Of a DNA stretch of 64,000 nt, positions 1 through 13,000 are shown one piece after another. The DNA lies in NCBI RefSeq assembly GCF_032362555.1, contig NC_083513.1:7192001-7256000 (forward strand), written 5' to 3'. A program made the translations under genes and the position numbers. Under the pieces are notes generated by a model. The model saw only the letters and a list, made by a program, of their open reading frames with translations. It was not told the DNA's origin and did no database searches. The DNA is from Amyelois transitella (lineage: Eukaryota > Arthropoda > Insecta > Lepidoptera > Pyralidae). Within the stretch, counting starts at the first letter, position 1; each line of letters begins with the position of its first letter.

Positions 1-159
1 TTAATTAAAATAAATTTAAGAGTAGCTACCTATCTTTGCTAGAGCAATATATGGATATAATAATTATCTTTTGACTTATTATTTTTTTTTTCTGACAGAT
101 TTGCTGGTTAGATTGATAAAGGTAGTCCTCCATTGCGAAAGGCATTAATAAACTGAAAC

Positions 160-3100
160 ATGTTTACGTTTTCAAGTTTAGTATTTTTGTTGCTTGTAGT
201 ACACAGTATAGGGTAAGTTCAAATTTGTATAAGTAGGAGTGGCTTGTGGACTAACAAAATGTACTAACAGGAAAGAGATTAATCATATTTAAACATAAGA
301 TAGTATTAGGAATAACATTTTTTTCTGTTTTCACCAAATTTTTGTTTTTTATTAGAGTATTTTTTTAGTAATTTAAACCAACTTTAGGCTATTGTTGGAT
401 TATGGTGTTTTTTTTTCTCATAATAAACTTTAAAGACAGTAAAGGTTTTTTTTTACAAATTATAACAGGTAAACAGTTTTTCCGGTAAGCAGGTACCTAC
501 TAATTTGGAATGGACAATTTTTGTCAAAAGTTGGTCTCTAATGGTGACGGAGTTTTCTTTTTGAACTAAGCCTTTCCACTAAAAGTACTTTGCTTTTAAT
601 GTCATAAAGCTAATTATACTTACTATGTATTCAAAAACAATTTCGAAGTTTCTTACGACAATTAAATGAAAAATTAAAATTTTGATTTTAGTTTTGACTG
701 ATTCTGTTACATAAAACCTGATTATTACTAAAAATATAAATATAAATTTTAAAAATTAATTCATCATCATGTAATGAAGTGTCTATTGTGTTGCGTTTAG
801 ATATTATATAAGTAGGAACAAAGTAAGATAACAATCAGATAATTATTATAACTCACAGCATGAAAAAAATATACTGTATTTCGTAAGCCAAAGCGAATGA
901 TGAAATGAAGTGAAAAAAAATGTTATGCCTTTGATAAATTCGAAAATAAAAGGCTTTTTGAAAAATTTTGTGATCGAATGGATTTCTCTAGTAAATATTT
1001 TCCCGTGTTCAGAAACGCCGCCGCCCGTTCTAAAAGCAGCAGAATGCCAGCGCAAGCTATTAAGTTGTACTACTTGCCTCCGTCACCGCCTTGCAGAGCT
1101 GTTATGATGACGGCCAAGGCTATCGGCTTAGATCTGAACATGGTCCTCACTAATATCATGGAGGGAGCTCATATGACGCCAGAGTTTTTGAAGGTACGTA
1201 AAGTTACTTCGTAAATTCAACAGAATGCTTGCACTAAGAGCTATTATGATGACGGCCAAAGCTGTCAAATTAGATCTGAACATGGCGTGAAGGGAGGTCA
1301 TAGTATGACGCCAGAGTTTTTAAACACCCTCTGGACTATTAGGGCTTTGGGGATCAATTAACATATATTTATTATTTATCATCACGATCTCTTAAAACAA
1401 GTCATTGTATGTTGATGCTGTTATAAAAAGTGCCGTGTGGTTCCCGGCACCAATTGAAATAACAATAGGACCACTCTATCTCTTTTTCATGGATGTCATA
1501 AAGGCGACTAAGGGAAAGGCTTCTAAACTTGGGATTCTTCTTTTAGGCGATGGGTTACCTGTCATTATTTGAATCTCAATTCTATCATTAAGGCCAACGA
1601 CTGAACGTACCCTAGCAGTCTTTTCAAGACTGTTGGCTCTGTCTCCCTCTCAAGGGATAAAGACGTGATTACATGTACCTACATATGTATATTGTTGAAA
1701 ATGTCAAAAAGGCTGAATTAAGTTAAAGACTTCTGTACAAGTTACATCACCATTCAGAACAGCGCTTAAAAAGGAGTGTGTCGAGAAGATTTTATGAAAT
1801 TATGATTTCTATTTCAGATGAATCCTCAACATACTATACCAACTATGGACGATAACGGATTCATTCTTTGGGAAAGGTGAGTTCAATAAGTGGGTTATGT
1901 TTTAAATACATACCGAAATTTGACTTTGGAATGTAAGTCAGAAGTCTTCGTGCGGTAGGTAGACTTAAAAAAAACCATCTTTTGTTATGGAAAACTAATT
2001 TAGTCGAATATTCTAAAAATCCTTCATTGAAAAATTATTTCATAGTATCTATCACAGTATTTCTATAGATTATTAGCGAACCCCATTTCTTGAATCAAAC
2101 AACTGAATTACTGCCTGAATACGTATGACGGAAATACAAAAGATGTACTTTTGTCACTTCTGTGATTGTAAAGATGCTGGCAAAGTATATCCGGAACAAC
2201 CCAGGGTAAGGCTTATTATGTATTGTACTGCATTGGCTCTTTTATCTCTCTTTTGCTAGGACTTATATTTGTCACATGATTGTTGAGTGAACTCAAAAAA
2301 AAAAAATGTTAGGAGGAGAAGTGCAAGACAAACGTACCAAGATCTCATCGTAAACGTTCTGGTTAAGAGTACCATAAACCGACGAGCTCGTATGAAAAAG
2401 TGATCCATCAATTCCAAAAAAATAATGGATAAAGCAAAATAGGCAGAGATTGTGGTAAAAAGATATATTGGTCTCTGCTTAGGTTTCTCTCTGAAACAGA
2501 GGCATGATGTATTTAATTTTTTCTTGTTAAAATTTTATTAGTGCCGTGTGGTTCCCGGCACCAATACAAAAAAGAATAGGACCACTCCATCTCTTTCCCA
2601 TGGATGGCGTAAAAGGCGACTAAGGGATAGGCTTTCAAACTTGAGATTCTTTTTTTTAGGCGATAGGCTAGCAACTTGTCACTATTCGAATCTCAATTCT
2701 ATCTTAAAGCCAAATAGCTGAACGTGGTCCATCAGTCCGCTCAGGACTGTTGGCTCTGTCTACCCCGCAAGGGATATAGACGTGATTATATGTATGTAAG
2801 TAAAATTTTATAAATTAAAATTAAGTTTCATAACGATTTCATAAATTCTTTCTAACCAGATTTATTATGTGTTACAGTCGAGCTATCATGGCATACTTGG
2901 TGAACGCCTATGGCCGCGACGACTCCCTCTATCCTAAAAACCCTAGGCTAAGAGCCGTAGTGGACCAACGACTGAATTTCGACATCGGAACACTTTTCGC
3001 AAGATATCTTGGTGTTTATGTAAGTATGGTAGTGTATTGGTTGGTGTATATATAAGTTATTTTTACGTATAATTAGCTATTACCCGCCGTTCCGCCCGCA

Positions 3101-4756
3101 CGGTATTTTGCGTCACCTATAAAAGAATACAGATTCTTCGCAAATGCAACGAGAACTAAAGGATTCATAGGGATGTAATGAACTCTATGTCCTTCTCCAT
3201 ACTTTTAATTATATATATGCGAAATTTCAAGAAGATTCAAAAAGATTGGCTCAGTAGATAACGCCAGAAGAGACAAGAAACAAACAAACTTACTCTCGAA
3301 TGTATAATATTAATTAGGATTTTGTAAGTCCATATGAATTACATACCAAAATTTTCAAGAATTTATCATCTAACTTAGACTGTCAACTTTCCATCGATGC
3401 TTAAATTTCTTCTTCTTCTCAACTAATCTCGGTAATTCTCACCTCTCTAGAAAGACGACCAAGTATGCCTTCTGTGAAATTATTAAAATACAATACAAAT
3501 TAACTAAATTGTTTTCCTTCAACTACTTTGTTAACTTTCGTGAAAAATCGAAAGTAATTTACTGTCTGTTTTATGTTTTTAGTTGCCTGTTCTATTTAAA
3601 GGAGAGGAAATGAGTCAAGAAGCAGTTGACAAATTGAATGAAGCTCTCGGTTGGCTAAATAACATGATTGAAGGCAAAACATTCGTAGCAGGAGACAACC
3701 TTACGATTGCGGATATTGCTATCGTAGTCACTTTTACTAACTTAGAGGTAAATAACTTATTATTTATTGATGTATTATTAAAGTAATAAATTAAATACAG
3801 TACATTTACAATTACATTAGCAATTAATTTCGAAAACTCTTCAAAGCCTCGTTTAACTGAAAGAGTTATTTATGCAAGTGAGACTCAGAAATTGGCAGGT
3901 TACTAGCCCATTGCCAAAATTCTAGCATACAATCCCGTTGCTATTTCCGTGGAAACTTCAGAATACCCTTTCTTGGTTCTGTTTTTCTACCTATATTTCC
4001 AAATTCAGCTTCCTACATCGAGTACTCAGTTATAAGTTGTTCGGAAGTAACTTATAAACCTTATCAACAGCATGCTCTTAGTGTTTGTCCCTTTTGCCTT
4101 AGTCACTATTCTCTTTCATTTCTGCATGTTCCTGGTTGCATCCTCCACATAAGTATTTCGGGGTCCGGGGTCCGCCCTCCGTCTTTTCTCTCTCCACTTA
4201 GTCCAGTTTTCGGCGTCCTCAGTTTTCAGTCCATTGCCTTACTTATGCTTCAGTCACTACTTGTACTAACGTTTGTAAGCTAAGTTCAATTATTTCATGT
4301 TTGGCATAGGTATATATATATTATTTAACACGCATATGAGTAGGAGTGGTTTCCTGTTGTACGCAGTTTGCTTGTGCCTTCAAGATGGGCTTAACCTAGT
4401 ATGACATCTCAATGACTCATGACATTGTATTTCATGTCATAAATCGTTACAACGGCTATTGCGAACTCGCAAGACGAGCATATGTCATTTGTGAACCTTA
4501 ACCTTGTCACACTTATTTGTCTAAATTAACATTTTTCTTCATTGTCAAAAGGTTGATCCACATCATCGTTTGCTCCTCCCAGTAGATCCTTAAACATGAT
4601 GTTTTCTATTTACAGGCATTCGAGTACGATTTTAGTGCATATGAAAACTTAACGCAATGGTTTGCCAGAACGAAGAAGGCTCTTGAACCTTATGGGTACA
4701 TGGAAATTGATCACGCAGGAGGACAAATCTTGGCTTCATTCATAAAGAAAGATTAA
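160..4756 (+). CDS. Delta/epsilon-type glutathione S-transferase, probably with a secretion signal
   Basis: Six coding exons: 160-212, 1013-1193, 1818-1876, 2878-3019, 3583-3747, 4616-4756 (TAA 4754-4756). They total 741 nt, 246 residues, in phase throughout. The body has the two-domain GST plan: an N-terminal thioredoxin fold (LYYLPPSPPCRAV, then [21 protein letters not shown], where the ESRA stretch is the glutathione-binding loop) and a helical C-terminal domain (LYPKNPRLRAVVDQRL; VAGDNLTIADIAI). From Met1044 it would be 218 residues, the usual cytosolic length. Upstream exon 160-212 begins after an acceptor at 97-98 and encodes a Met plus a hydrophobic stretch (MFTFSSLVFLLLVVHSIG), typical of a signal peptide. 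Its two leftover bases join acceptor 1011-1012 in frame with Met1044. GSTs conjugate glutathione to electrophiles; a secreted form could act in haemolymph or sensillar lymph (inference). The core call is firm; use of the signal exon is inferred from phase and sequence only. Confidence 0.83.
1219..1323 (+). pseudogene. Broken tandem copy of the GST exon that starts the thioredoxin domain
   Basis: This stretch repeats 1041-1190 of the functional exon, about 145 bases downstream. Shared runs include TATGATGACGGCCAA, TTAGATCTGAACATGG and ATGACGCCAGAGTTTTT. An internal deletion and a TGA break the frame, and the splice donor at the end is replaced by AAACACCC. It lies in the first intron after the functional exon, so it is best read as a dead exon duplicate. 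Confidence 0.75.
1333..1430 (+). repeat. About 100-bp block also present at 21582-21685
   Basis: The block beginning CTGGACTATTAGG and ending TGTTGATGCTGTTATAAAAAG is nearly identical to 21582-21685. In both places it is followed directly by a plus-strand SINE, so block and SINE behave as one composite repeat. Confidence 0.7.
1431..1690 (+). mobile_element. SINE with (TATG)-type tail, copy in GST intron
   Basis: Starts TGCCGTGTGGTTCCCGGCAC, contains CATGGATGTCATAAAGGCGAC and AAACTTGGGATTCTTCTTTT, and ends GACGTGATTACATGTACCT. It is the same family as the clean copy at 53984-54247, with moderate decay. Confidence 0.8.
2539..2800 (+). mobile_element. SINE with (TATG)-type tail, with target-site duplication
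   Basis: Full-length copy flanked by the direct repeat TAAAATTTTAT at 2528-2538 and 2801-2811. It lies in the GST intron just ahead of the exon carrying ESRA. The near-perfect target-site duplication suggests a fairly recent insertion. Confidence 0.88.
3055..3330 (+). repeat. Degenerate interspersed repeat in GST intron
   Basis: Contains ACCCGCCGTTCCGCCCGCAC and, further on, a stretch (GGCTCAGTAGATAACGCCAG, AGACAAGAAACAAACAAACT) that matches 49085-49200 in the microprotein array. I can assign no coding capacity to it. Confidence 0.45.
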
Positions 4757-4902
4757 CGTGAAAACGATCTTTTATTTGCAAATATAATTTTATTATTTTT
4801 AGCACAATCACATACGTTCAAAGGTGTTTTATTTTTCTCAAATCACATTTGGTTACTTTCACAGGTTACTTTAAACTCGTAAGTTCATATATAGGTGTGC
4901 AG

Positions 4903-5200
4903 CAGTAGTCGAGTGGGTAAGGAATCCGACTGAAAAGAGTGGCCGTAATAGGGTGCACAGGTTCAAATCCCACCGCGACGGCCACGTGTGAGAACTCTTT
5001 TATAAGCTACGTAATTGTATCTGCTCCTTATATTTTCTTACATGGAGGAAAAATATTGTGAAGAAACTTGCGATCGGGGTCCCCACATTCAAGCAACTGA
5101 ATGTATAACCATAACCAAATTTCCCCTACAGGTTCACGAGGTTTATGATAAGTAACTCCTATCCGGTCTGGTGAGTCTGCTCCGGTGACGGAAATATTAA
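4903..5200 (+). mobile_element. tRNA-derived SINE
   Basis: The head resembles a tRNA gene with a Pol III promoter: an A-box-like GTCGAGTGGGTAAGG and a B-box-like GGTTCAAATCCCACC about 50 bases later. The downstream body (ACATGGAGGAAAAATATTGTG, AACTGAATGTATAACC) is shared, in reverse orientation, with 6298-6500, 13408-13800, 25828-26030 and 63295-63545. It is not a functional tRNA because no acceptor stem closes around the boxes. Confidence 0.65.
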
Positions 5201-6297
5201 TTCATTGTATTTTAGTTTCGGCGAAAATCGGGGTTGAGAGCAGGAATTTATATGACTTTTTAACTTCAGAATCCCCTCTCCCAGGGTCCAAGCAGTCTTA
5301 AGCCAGAAAGACAAGGATAGCATTAGATAATCTTCTTCTTCTTTTACAGCGTAATTAATTAATCCAATGCAGAACGTAGAATTTCTCCTATGCAAGCTAT
5401 TTATTTCAGTTTTGTGCTTTCTTTCCTCAAAGCCAATCAGATGTCTTGACGTTGTCATCTCTCCATCTCGCCACTGGCTTTCCTCGGTTTCTGTTCCTGA
5501 TCCTTTGTTTTCAGTCTAGAATTTTCCAGATCCATCTTCCTACCTCTCTACAACTAATGTGGCCTGCCGATGTTCACTTTAGTGTGTCAAATCTTGTGGC
5601 TATATCGGCAACTTTCGTCCGTCGTCTTAATTCCATGTTACGTTCACGTGCGTATACGCATGTGATAATATTATAAGAGATTAGAATATCGGCAATGGTA
5701 AGTACGTAAAGAACTACTGAGAGTCGTAGGTCCTGACGTCATACAGGGATCACTCTAAACAATGACACATACGCTATAAAATTTCAATGTCATGCGCTTG
5801 GGTCAATGCCTCGATCTAATTTTTACTACCTCACTAATAAATTGAATAATCTTCTTGTATTAGAATAAATCAGAATACAATAGTCAAGAACATTACTTAA
5901 CTCAAGAGCTATGAATGTGTACGAAGCGAAACTTCTTTCGCTTCATACTACAATAATATGAAGGGATTGTGAAATGTGTAAAAATGTAGTCTGTGGCTAC
6001 ACTTCCGGGGAAAAGTTAGTATGTACTGTACAGTCATTACAAATTGGTTTGGTACCTACAATAAGGTGTGACCTGTGACCGGTCACCGATCACACGAGGT
6101 ACCCTACACTCAGTGTATGATGCGGCCATAGAATAATAATCATTCATTGAATTAGGTAGAAGAGGTATCGTTGGAACTCAACATAATAATGCATTTATGA
6201 TAGTTGTCGTATTCATCCGATTTAATCAGCAGTTTAATTAAATAGCATAGGATTTTTATTCCGTATATTTCTTTTTGCTCAAAAATAAATCCATCTT
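5201..6297. other. Intergenic stretch, nothing assigned
   Basis: Between the GST and the ACE-like gene. Short open frames occur but none has splice sites or protein-like composition. I see no RNA gene or clean repeat. Confidence 0.5.
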
Positions 6298-6500
6298 CTT
6301 CATCCTCCTCCTGGCTTTAGTACCGGTTGTATCCGCACCACACTGGATAGGGGCCCGGGGTATGCCTTTGACCATGGATCCTGGATTGGGTGGATCAGGC
6401 TTATACACGAAGCGACTCCCGTCCTACCTCCGCAACTTTAGCAGGGGAACCTGACCCATTTTGGATCGATCATGGTAACACATCCAGTTGCCTCAAAAAT
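6298..6500 (-). mobile_element. tRNA-derived SINE fragment, reverse orientation
   Basis: Shares CCATGGATCCTGGATTGGGT, ACACGAAGCGACTCCC and ACACATCCAGTTGCCT with the copies at 13408 and 25828. The tRNA-like head is missing. Confidence 0.6.
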
Positions 6501-6779
6501 TCAATTCAATTCAGTCAAGATATCACGTTGGAGTATTGACAATAATATGCATATAGTAATGAAATAGAAAATTATAAAGATACATAGTTTAGAAAGTCGT
6601 AAATACCTAATTGTTGACTAACACTTGTTGTAAGAGTAAATTAAGTTCAAGTTTTTGTTCGCTCTGAAACTTAACCCGCGGTATGTTGAAGAACTCTGGA
6701 AATCATAAATCATGTTATAATTTTACTTAAAAAATATTTTCAAGGTTACATGTATAAAGATAAGAGTTCCTTCTACAAG

Positions 6780-7066
6780 TTATATATCTATGCCGCACTG
6801 CAACATCGTTTGAACGCGGTCACAGAATGCGTACGTATATTATAACGTGGCCCAACAATGCTAGAAGGCAGGCGGGTCGCGCGAATCATCCAGCCAAGTT
6901 TTCAAAACAAGCTTGTTATTTGAAAAATCCACTGTGAAACGACAAAACAGTGCGTGTAATTCATAACATCAGCTATTACACTGTTAGCCCTTGTTAGTGG
7001 AACACTATGGTGTGATTGGAAGATGTAGTTGTGTTGGTTATGTGTTTATTTGGATTTTGGAGCAAG
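6780..7066 (+). promoter_or_regulatory. Probable promoter and 5' leader of the ACE-like gene
   Basis: A locally GC-richer patch (GCGGGTCGCGCGAATC, GTTTGAACGCGGTCAC) in AT-rich surroundings, immediately upstream of the proposed start codon at 7067. No clear TATA box is seen and the transcription start cannot be placed. Confidence 0.35.
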
Positions 7067-10000
7067 ATGAAGCTTTTTGTAGGTATCCCAGGAGTTTTTT
7101 TTTGTATTTATGAAGTGGTCGATATGTATGTTTGGAAGTTTGGTAAGAACTTAGATACTTGCACGACAAGTACACAAGACACGTATAAAGGTTAAAAGTA
7201 AAGTATTATATAATTATACTTATTGGAAAACAAATTAAAAATGTTTCTAAGAAGTTGTAACGTATTCTCATAATGTGGCTATGTTACTTATAAAAATAAC
7301 GTCATCAAAATCGTTCAAATAGTAGTTGAAATTATACGTTATAAACAAACAAAGAATATTTATTAGAAAAATTTTTATGAATCCTGCAGTGGTAGAAAAA
7401 TTGTGACGTAAAATTTAAAAAAATATTACTATGATATTTTTAGGGTTAAGCCAAAATTCTTAAAGAGATATCAAATATGCAATTTCAAATTTCGATGGTG
7501 TATACCTAAGTATTATAAAGTTATCCACGTTACTCTTTTATGAAAAATATACTAAATGGATACGGATAAACTTTGCAATGTTAGAATAGCAAGAGACGTG
7601 AATTCAAATTTACACGAAAAGCTGCAGGCCAGTGTTTATGCAATGCTTCAAACTCTCTAATGAAAGTTAAAGAAAATTTTTCAATAGTAATATTTCAAAA
7701 AATCAACTTACATAATGTCAACTACAAACACAAATATAATAGTGAAATAAAATCTCGGATCATAACATGATGCTGATAAGGTGAAACTGTCCAGCGGACT
7801 AAAAGTTTCAAATCACATTTATATTTTTTAAATCGACTTTTCTGTGCTTGGCATGTCATATTTTCTATATTATTAACAAACATACGATAATCAAAATAAC
7901 AAGAACTTATTTTCCAATTTGTGAAAATTTGAAAAAGTCTGATAAACAAAATAGTACCCCTAAACAAAAGTTTTGCATTTAAGTAGACTCCAGGTTAATC
8001 TTCAATAGTTAAATTTAATATAATTGACTAGGTAGGTTTAAAATTATCACAATGAGTAAGGATGGGTTTGGATGCCTAATACCAAGAGCAGGATATGATC
8101 ATTATTTAGTTACTACCTACAGTTAGTCTATTGTTATATGCACGTGATACTAGCTCTTGTGTGGCTTCATTGTCCTTAGAATTATCATGCAAACTATCGC
8201 GAATTATTATAGCTACATCCTGTCTCCAGTTCATACCTATAAGTAGAAGCTCATAATTGAACAAATTTGTGTCAATAAAGTAATATGTTCAAAATTTTGT
8301 CTTTGGTTAATCAAATCAAAGGTTCCTATTGTCAAAGTGAACACAGGATGGATGGATAAAAATATCAGCTGATGTCAATTTTTATCTGCGTAATGAATAC
8401 TTATGGATTTAAAATTTATGATGCAACCTAAACAATACTACATCAGCTAGTAAATATATTTTGGGTGCTTTTCAAGAGATAAAGAATTGTCTTTATGAAC
8501 TTATAATATTCTGGTGGATTGTTTTACTAATTGCTTGAAATAAGGTGTTCAAAGAGTGACTGACCCCTTTTTCAAAATGGTAATATAATATGACATAATT
8601 GTTCCAGTATTTGGTAGGTCTGGTTGCAGTAGCAGTCGAGGTTAAGGCAGTGCAATTTCCAACAAATCCTAATTCAGATGTATCTGCAGACGAAAAAAGC
8701 ATACCTAAAAAGAACCAAACTATAGACCAGTCTGATGAAAGTGGTCATGAAAACAATAGCGATAATAGTGAAAATGACGAAAGGGATAAAAAGTTTTTGG
8801 ATTTTGCAATGCGAACTGTACTAGACCCTAATTCAGTTATAGCAAAACCTAGTGACGATGTTGTTGAGAATTTTAAGCAACAATTAGAAGAATTAGATCA
8901 CGACAACATGACATTGCATGTTTTTATGGAAGAAATGGATAATATTAGTTTAGAAATATGTAAAACATCACAACAATCTCTTTGGTCATATGTAACGGAT
9001 ATAAATAATGAAAACAAAAAGAAAAAAATGGTAAGTAACTTCGTTCAAACAATATTATTGCCTTTATCTTTAAATGTAAAACAGTAGAAGAAATGTGTCA
9101 CTTTGGGTGTAGTAAATGAGATGTCGTTAGATTTGAATTAAGCGTTCATTACTTTTCTTGCTTTATTACGTCGCGTTGACCTGATTTGATAAGTTTATCG
9201 CTTTTAGTAAGTTTTCTAAACTTTTGAAACAAAAGACTTCCGTTCTGTGACAAAAATTGTTACGAACTTCGTTCAAATGTTAATATTATAAAATAAACAA
9301 ATTTTATTTTACTGATAGGAGCAGGGAAGTTATCGATGTGAGACAATTTTATGGCGAAACTATGGCAAACAATATAATACTTCTACATACTGATATGACT
9401 TTCAGGTGAAGATTGCCGCAGAAGAAGACGAAATCAAGAAACAATACTGGAACATAATAAAGAAGAAATATTTAGTTGATACGATGATAGCAAATGACAC
9501 AAAACTGCAAAGAAAACTGCGAATAATTAAAGAAAGGGGAACAAATGTACAGATGCCCCAAAGTAAGGTAAAATATTGCTTTAATAAAAAATTGCTCTAT
9601 ACTTATGTTATAAAGAGTTTATTTATAAGTTTTCTTGCTTGTATTCTTCGATAAAACTGAACCAATCTTTTACCTCTAAAAAAATAAATCTATTATATGT
9701 AATTTATAAGTCATGGCGGCCGTAAAAGCATTAGTACTGGTAATTAAAACATTAGTAAAAAAATAATAATGTTCGTCTTGGTATAAAAAAGGGACGAACA
9801 AATAAAGTTCACATAGGTACCTACTGTCAAAATTAAAGTGATAGTAAATACAAAATGTTTTTAATGACACAATTATATTAAGGGCAATGATCTTTGTATA
9901 ATATTTCAGCAACGAGAAGAAATAGATATGATGCAACGCATATGGAGTCGAGTGACGGTGTGTGCGTACAATACTTCTTGTAACTTTGAGGAAAGCATAC

Positions 10001-13000
10001 GTTCTATGAGTGGTTAGTATCAGAAGTAGATGCTTCATAATCAAAATTTTGCCAGACTGCATGTATGCATGCATGCAGCTGTAATATTTAGAAAACGGAG
10101 TTTGAAAAACAAAACACGAACCCACAACTAGCCATGAGTCGATCAAAATTTGCATGTTTTGATGTGGGTTATTGAATAAATCGTAAGCATAGATAAAGCT
10201 AGAACTCTAAATCTGTGCTCTTACGAAATAAGTATCCTATTGATATTTTAATTTTAATTTGTTTCATTTTCAGATATCATACAAATTTTCAAAACAAGCA
10301 ATGACACAAAAGAACTTACATTTTATTGGAAAGCCTATAGAGATGCAACTGGGAGAAAAATAAGGCCGATATTCAAGGATTACGTCATTAGAATGAATAG
10401 AGTTGCCGAATCTGAAAACTTCACTGATGCCGGAGATATGTGGCGATATGCCTTTGAAGATGATAATTTTGTAGACACAGTAGATCGTATATGGTATGAA
10501 GTGAAACCTTTCTACGATCTACTACATGATTATGTTAGAATAAAGCTAAAGCAGTTTTACAATAACGATATAAAGGATAATGATAATACGATTCCCGCTC
10601 AACTTTTGGGTGAGATAATACATCTAATTCTAGTATACAACTTGGTTTTGCTTTACAAATTTTTGCAATAAAGCGATAATTGACTGGAACATTTGTTCTC
10701 GTGGGAAAACTACAACGTGTTACTCTGTTCACGCTGAAACCATGTATTGCACAACCCTGAGATGTTGTTATTTATGACATTTTATCTGCGATTTAATTAT
10801 CAGCAGTTGGTCAAACTGTAGAAAGATTTGTCAAAGTTTTTTTGTGTTCTATGGTGGTAAATTAACTTTTATAATCTTCAACTTAAACTGTGTAAAGATA
10901 AAAAAATATATGTTTATTATTCTAGTATGTAGTAACGCCTCATGGAATTTTCGCTTCAATGTTACAAATCCTAGTTCAATATTGCAGGCAACTTATGGGC
11001 TCAGGAGTGGCAGGCAGTTTATTCAAAAGTGGCCGCTTATCCAAACCGTATGAGGCCACATATTTCTAATAACGAGAGTTTACATGCCAGAGACCTCTTT
11101 GATGCGGTTGATGATTTTCACCAATCTATTGGCTTTGAGAGTGCGAGGGATTCTTATAAGGATATCAGGGAAACCATGATGACTGCCAATTGTTTGCCAT
11201 CCAGTCATGATATGTGTGATGGTGTTCATTATAAGTAAGTTGTATAAAAAAGTGAAACTCTAATTTCTTTCTTATACAAGTACATAATGTTAATTTGATT
11301 TCATCGGTTCATGGAGCTTTATTTTCTTCAATTATAAAAAAGGTATGTTTGTCTGTGATCCATAAAATTTCTAAGAATGTTTACTAAATTATTAAGTACC
11401 TCAAGTTGTTAAACCTTGAATTGGCATATTTATAGATATAAAGGTTACATGGGTTGTTATGAAATAGTATTTATTAACGTAAGGTCAATCATGTTGTTTG
11501 AGTTGTATTGTCACATAATTTTTAATTCTGTTTTGTACCTATTTAATAGGAAAAAATGTTGCTTACACTTATCCGTTTTGTGTATGAATTGGTACTAATT
11601 CAAGTCTTTATCATCAATTTCGTTATAAATGCGAGCTCACTCAATTATTTACTTCTTAGCATTACTTCAAACATGATGATAATAAATTTCAGAATCAAAT
11701 GGTGCGGAGAGAAGGTTACCGACACAATGATCGGTTTATCCAGAGCGGCCAGACTACTTGGTCACGTGCAGTACTTCAAACACTATCGGCATCTTGCCCC
11801 GTTGTACAGGGATGGTCCTAATCCAGGTATTTCTTTTCTTCTAAATATATAATAATAAGAGAACACTGAGTGACTCAACAAGTAGCCTAAATCTCTGGAT
11901 CCAGGGATTAAAAATTTGGTATGTAGTTTTTTTATGTGCGCTCGAGTGCATTAGGAGAGGATTTTCTGGAATTCTAGCGGGAAGGAAATATACAGGATTT
12001 TCTCTTTAAGCAGAACGAGATGCGGGTGTATTCTAGTAAGACATCATGATGTTGTTATCAATACCATGCGATTTATAGATACATACTCCAATTTGTTATC
12101 TGTTGGTAAAATATAATAATATGGGGTCACTACATATAATTACTGTCTTTAGCATTCCACGATGCGATATCAGACATTGTAGCAATCCAACTGACAACTC
12201 CGGACCACTTGGTGAAACTGAACTTGATCAAAGAGACGGGGCCTGAAGTGACAATGAATCACCTCTTGTGGATAGCTTTGGAGAAGTTCCCTCTCATGGC
12301 TTACGCTTATGTCCTGGATAAATGGAGATGGGACGTGTTCTCAAATAGCTCTATGGAAAATTGGAACCAGCATTGGTGGGATCTTCGGTAAGATTTAACT
12401 TCTGAAACCAGTTTATTCATAAGATATTCATATATTTCTCGGAATCAGTTATATAGAGACCAATACTAGTGTAAATTAAAAATATTTTTTTTTCACGTCA
12501 AGACAATAATGCTGGTCAAGGAAAAAAACTTTTGCTTATACGCCATTTTTATAGCTTTTATTGTTTATCTGGTCTTTAATGAATCTTCATCAGGCATTCC
12601 AGTTTTCAAAATAAATTGTACCTATATATTGCCCAGATAAAAACAAAGTCATCAAAATTTCAGTAGTTCATACCAAGTTCCGGAGATAAACCTGTATAAA
12701 CAAGCCTTTAAATGTATAATTATACTAATACCTAGATAAAAACGGAAGAACCTTTATGAAATAATAAAAACCTCAAATTTTAACCTGACTGCTTATTGCT
12801 TTTTTTATTCCACGTGATTTTGATCCTTCGCTTATCAGTAATTTCTCCTTGATCTTTGACACTGAACTTTATAATAAAGGTCTTATTTAATTTGCAATGG
12901 TAAGTTAGACAACGCATTTAACTAGAAATTTTTTATTGCTACATATTTTCTATTCAACACAAAATTACAAAAACATTAATAGTTCAAAGCTCAAGTTTTC

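Noticed and set aside
978-1043. Upstream in-frame ATG as the GST start, giving a mitochondrial-like leader
   Set aside because: A good acceptor at 1011-1012 and the phase-matched signal-peptide exon explain the in-frame codons better. It remains a fallback if the 212-1013 junction is not found.
4903-4990. tRNA gene
   Set aside because: A- and B-box-like motifs are present, but the arms do not pair into a cloverleaf and related bodies recur elsewhere; it is a SINE head.
9676-10155. 159-residue minus-strand ORF
   Set aside because: It overlaps exon 4 of the ACE-like gene and AT-rich intron; composition is Leu/Tyr/Phe-rich as expected for chance AT-rich frames.
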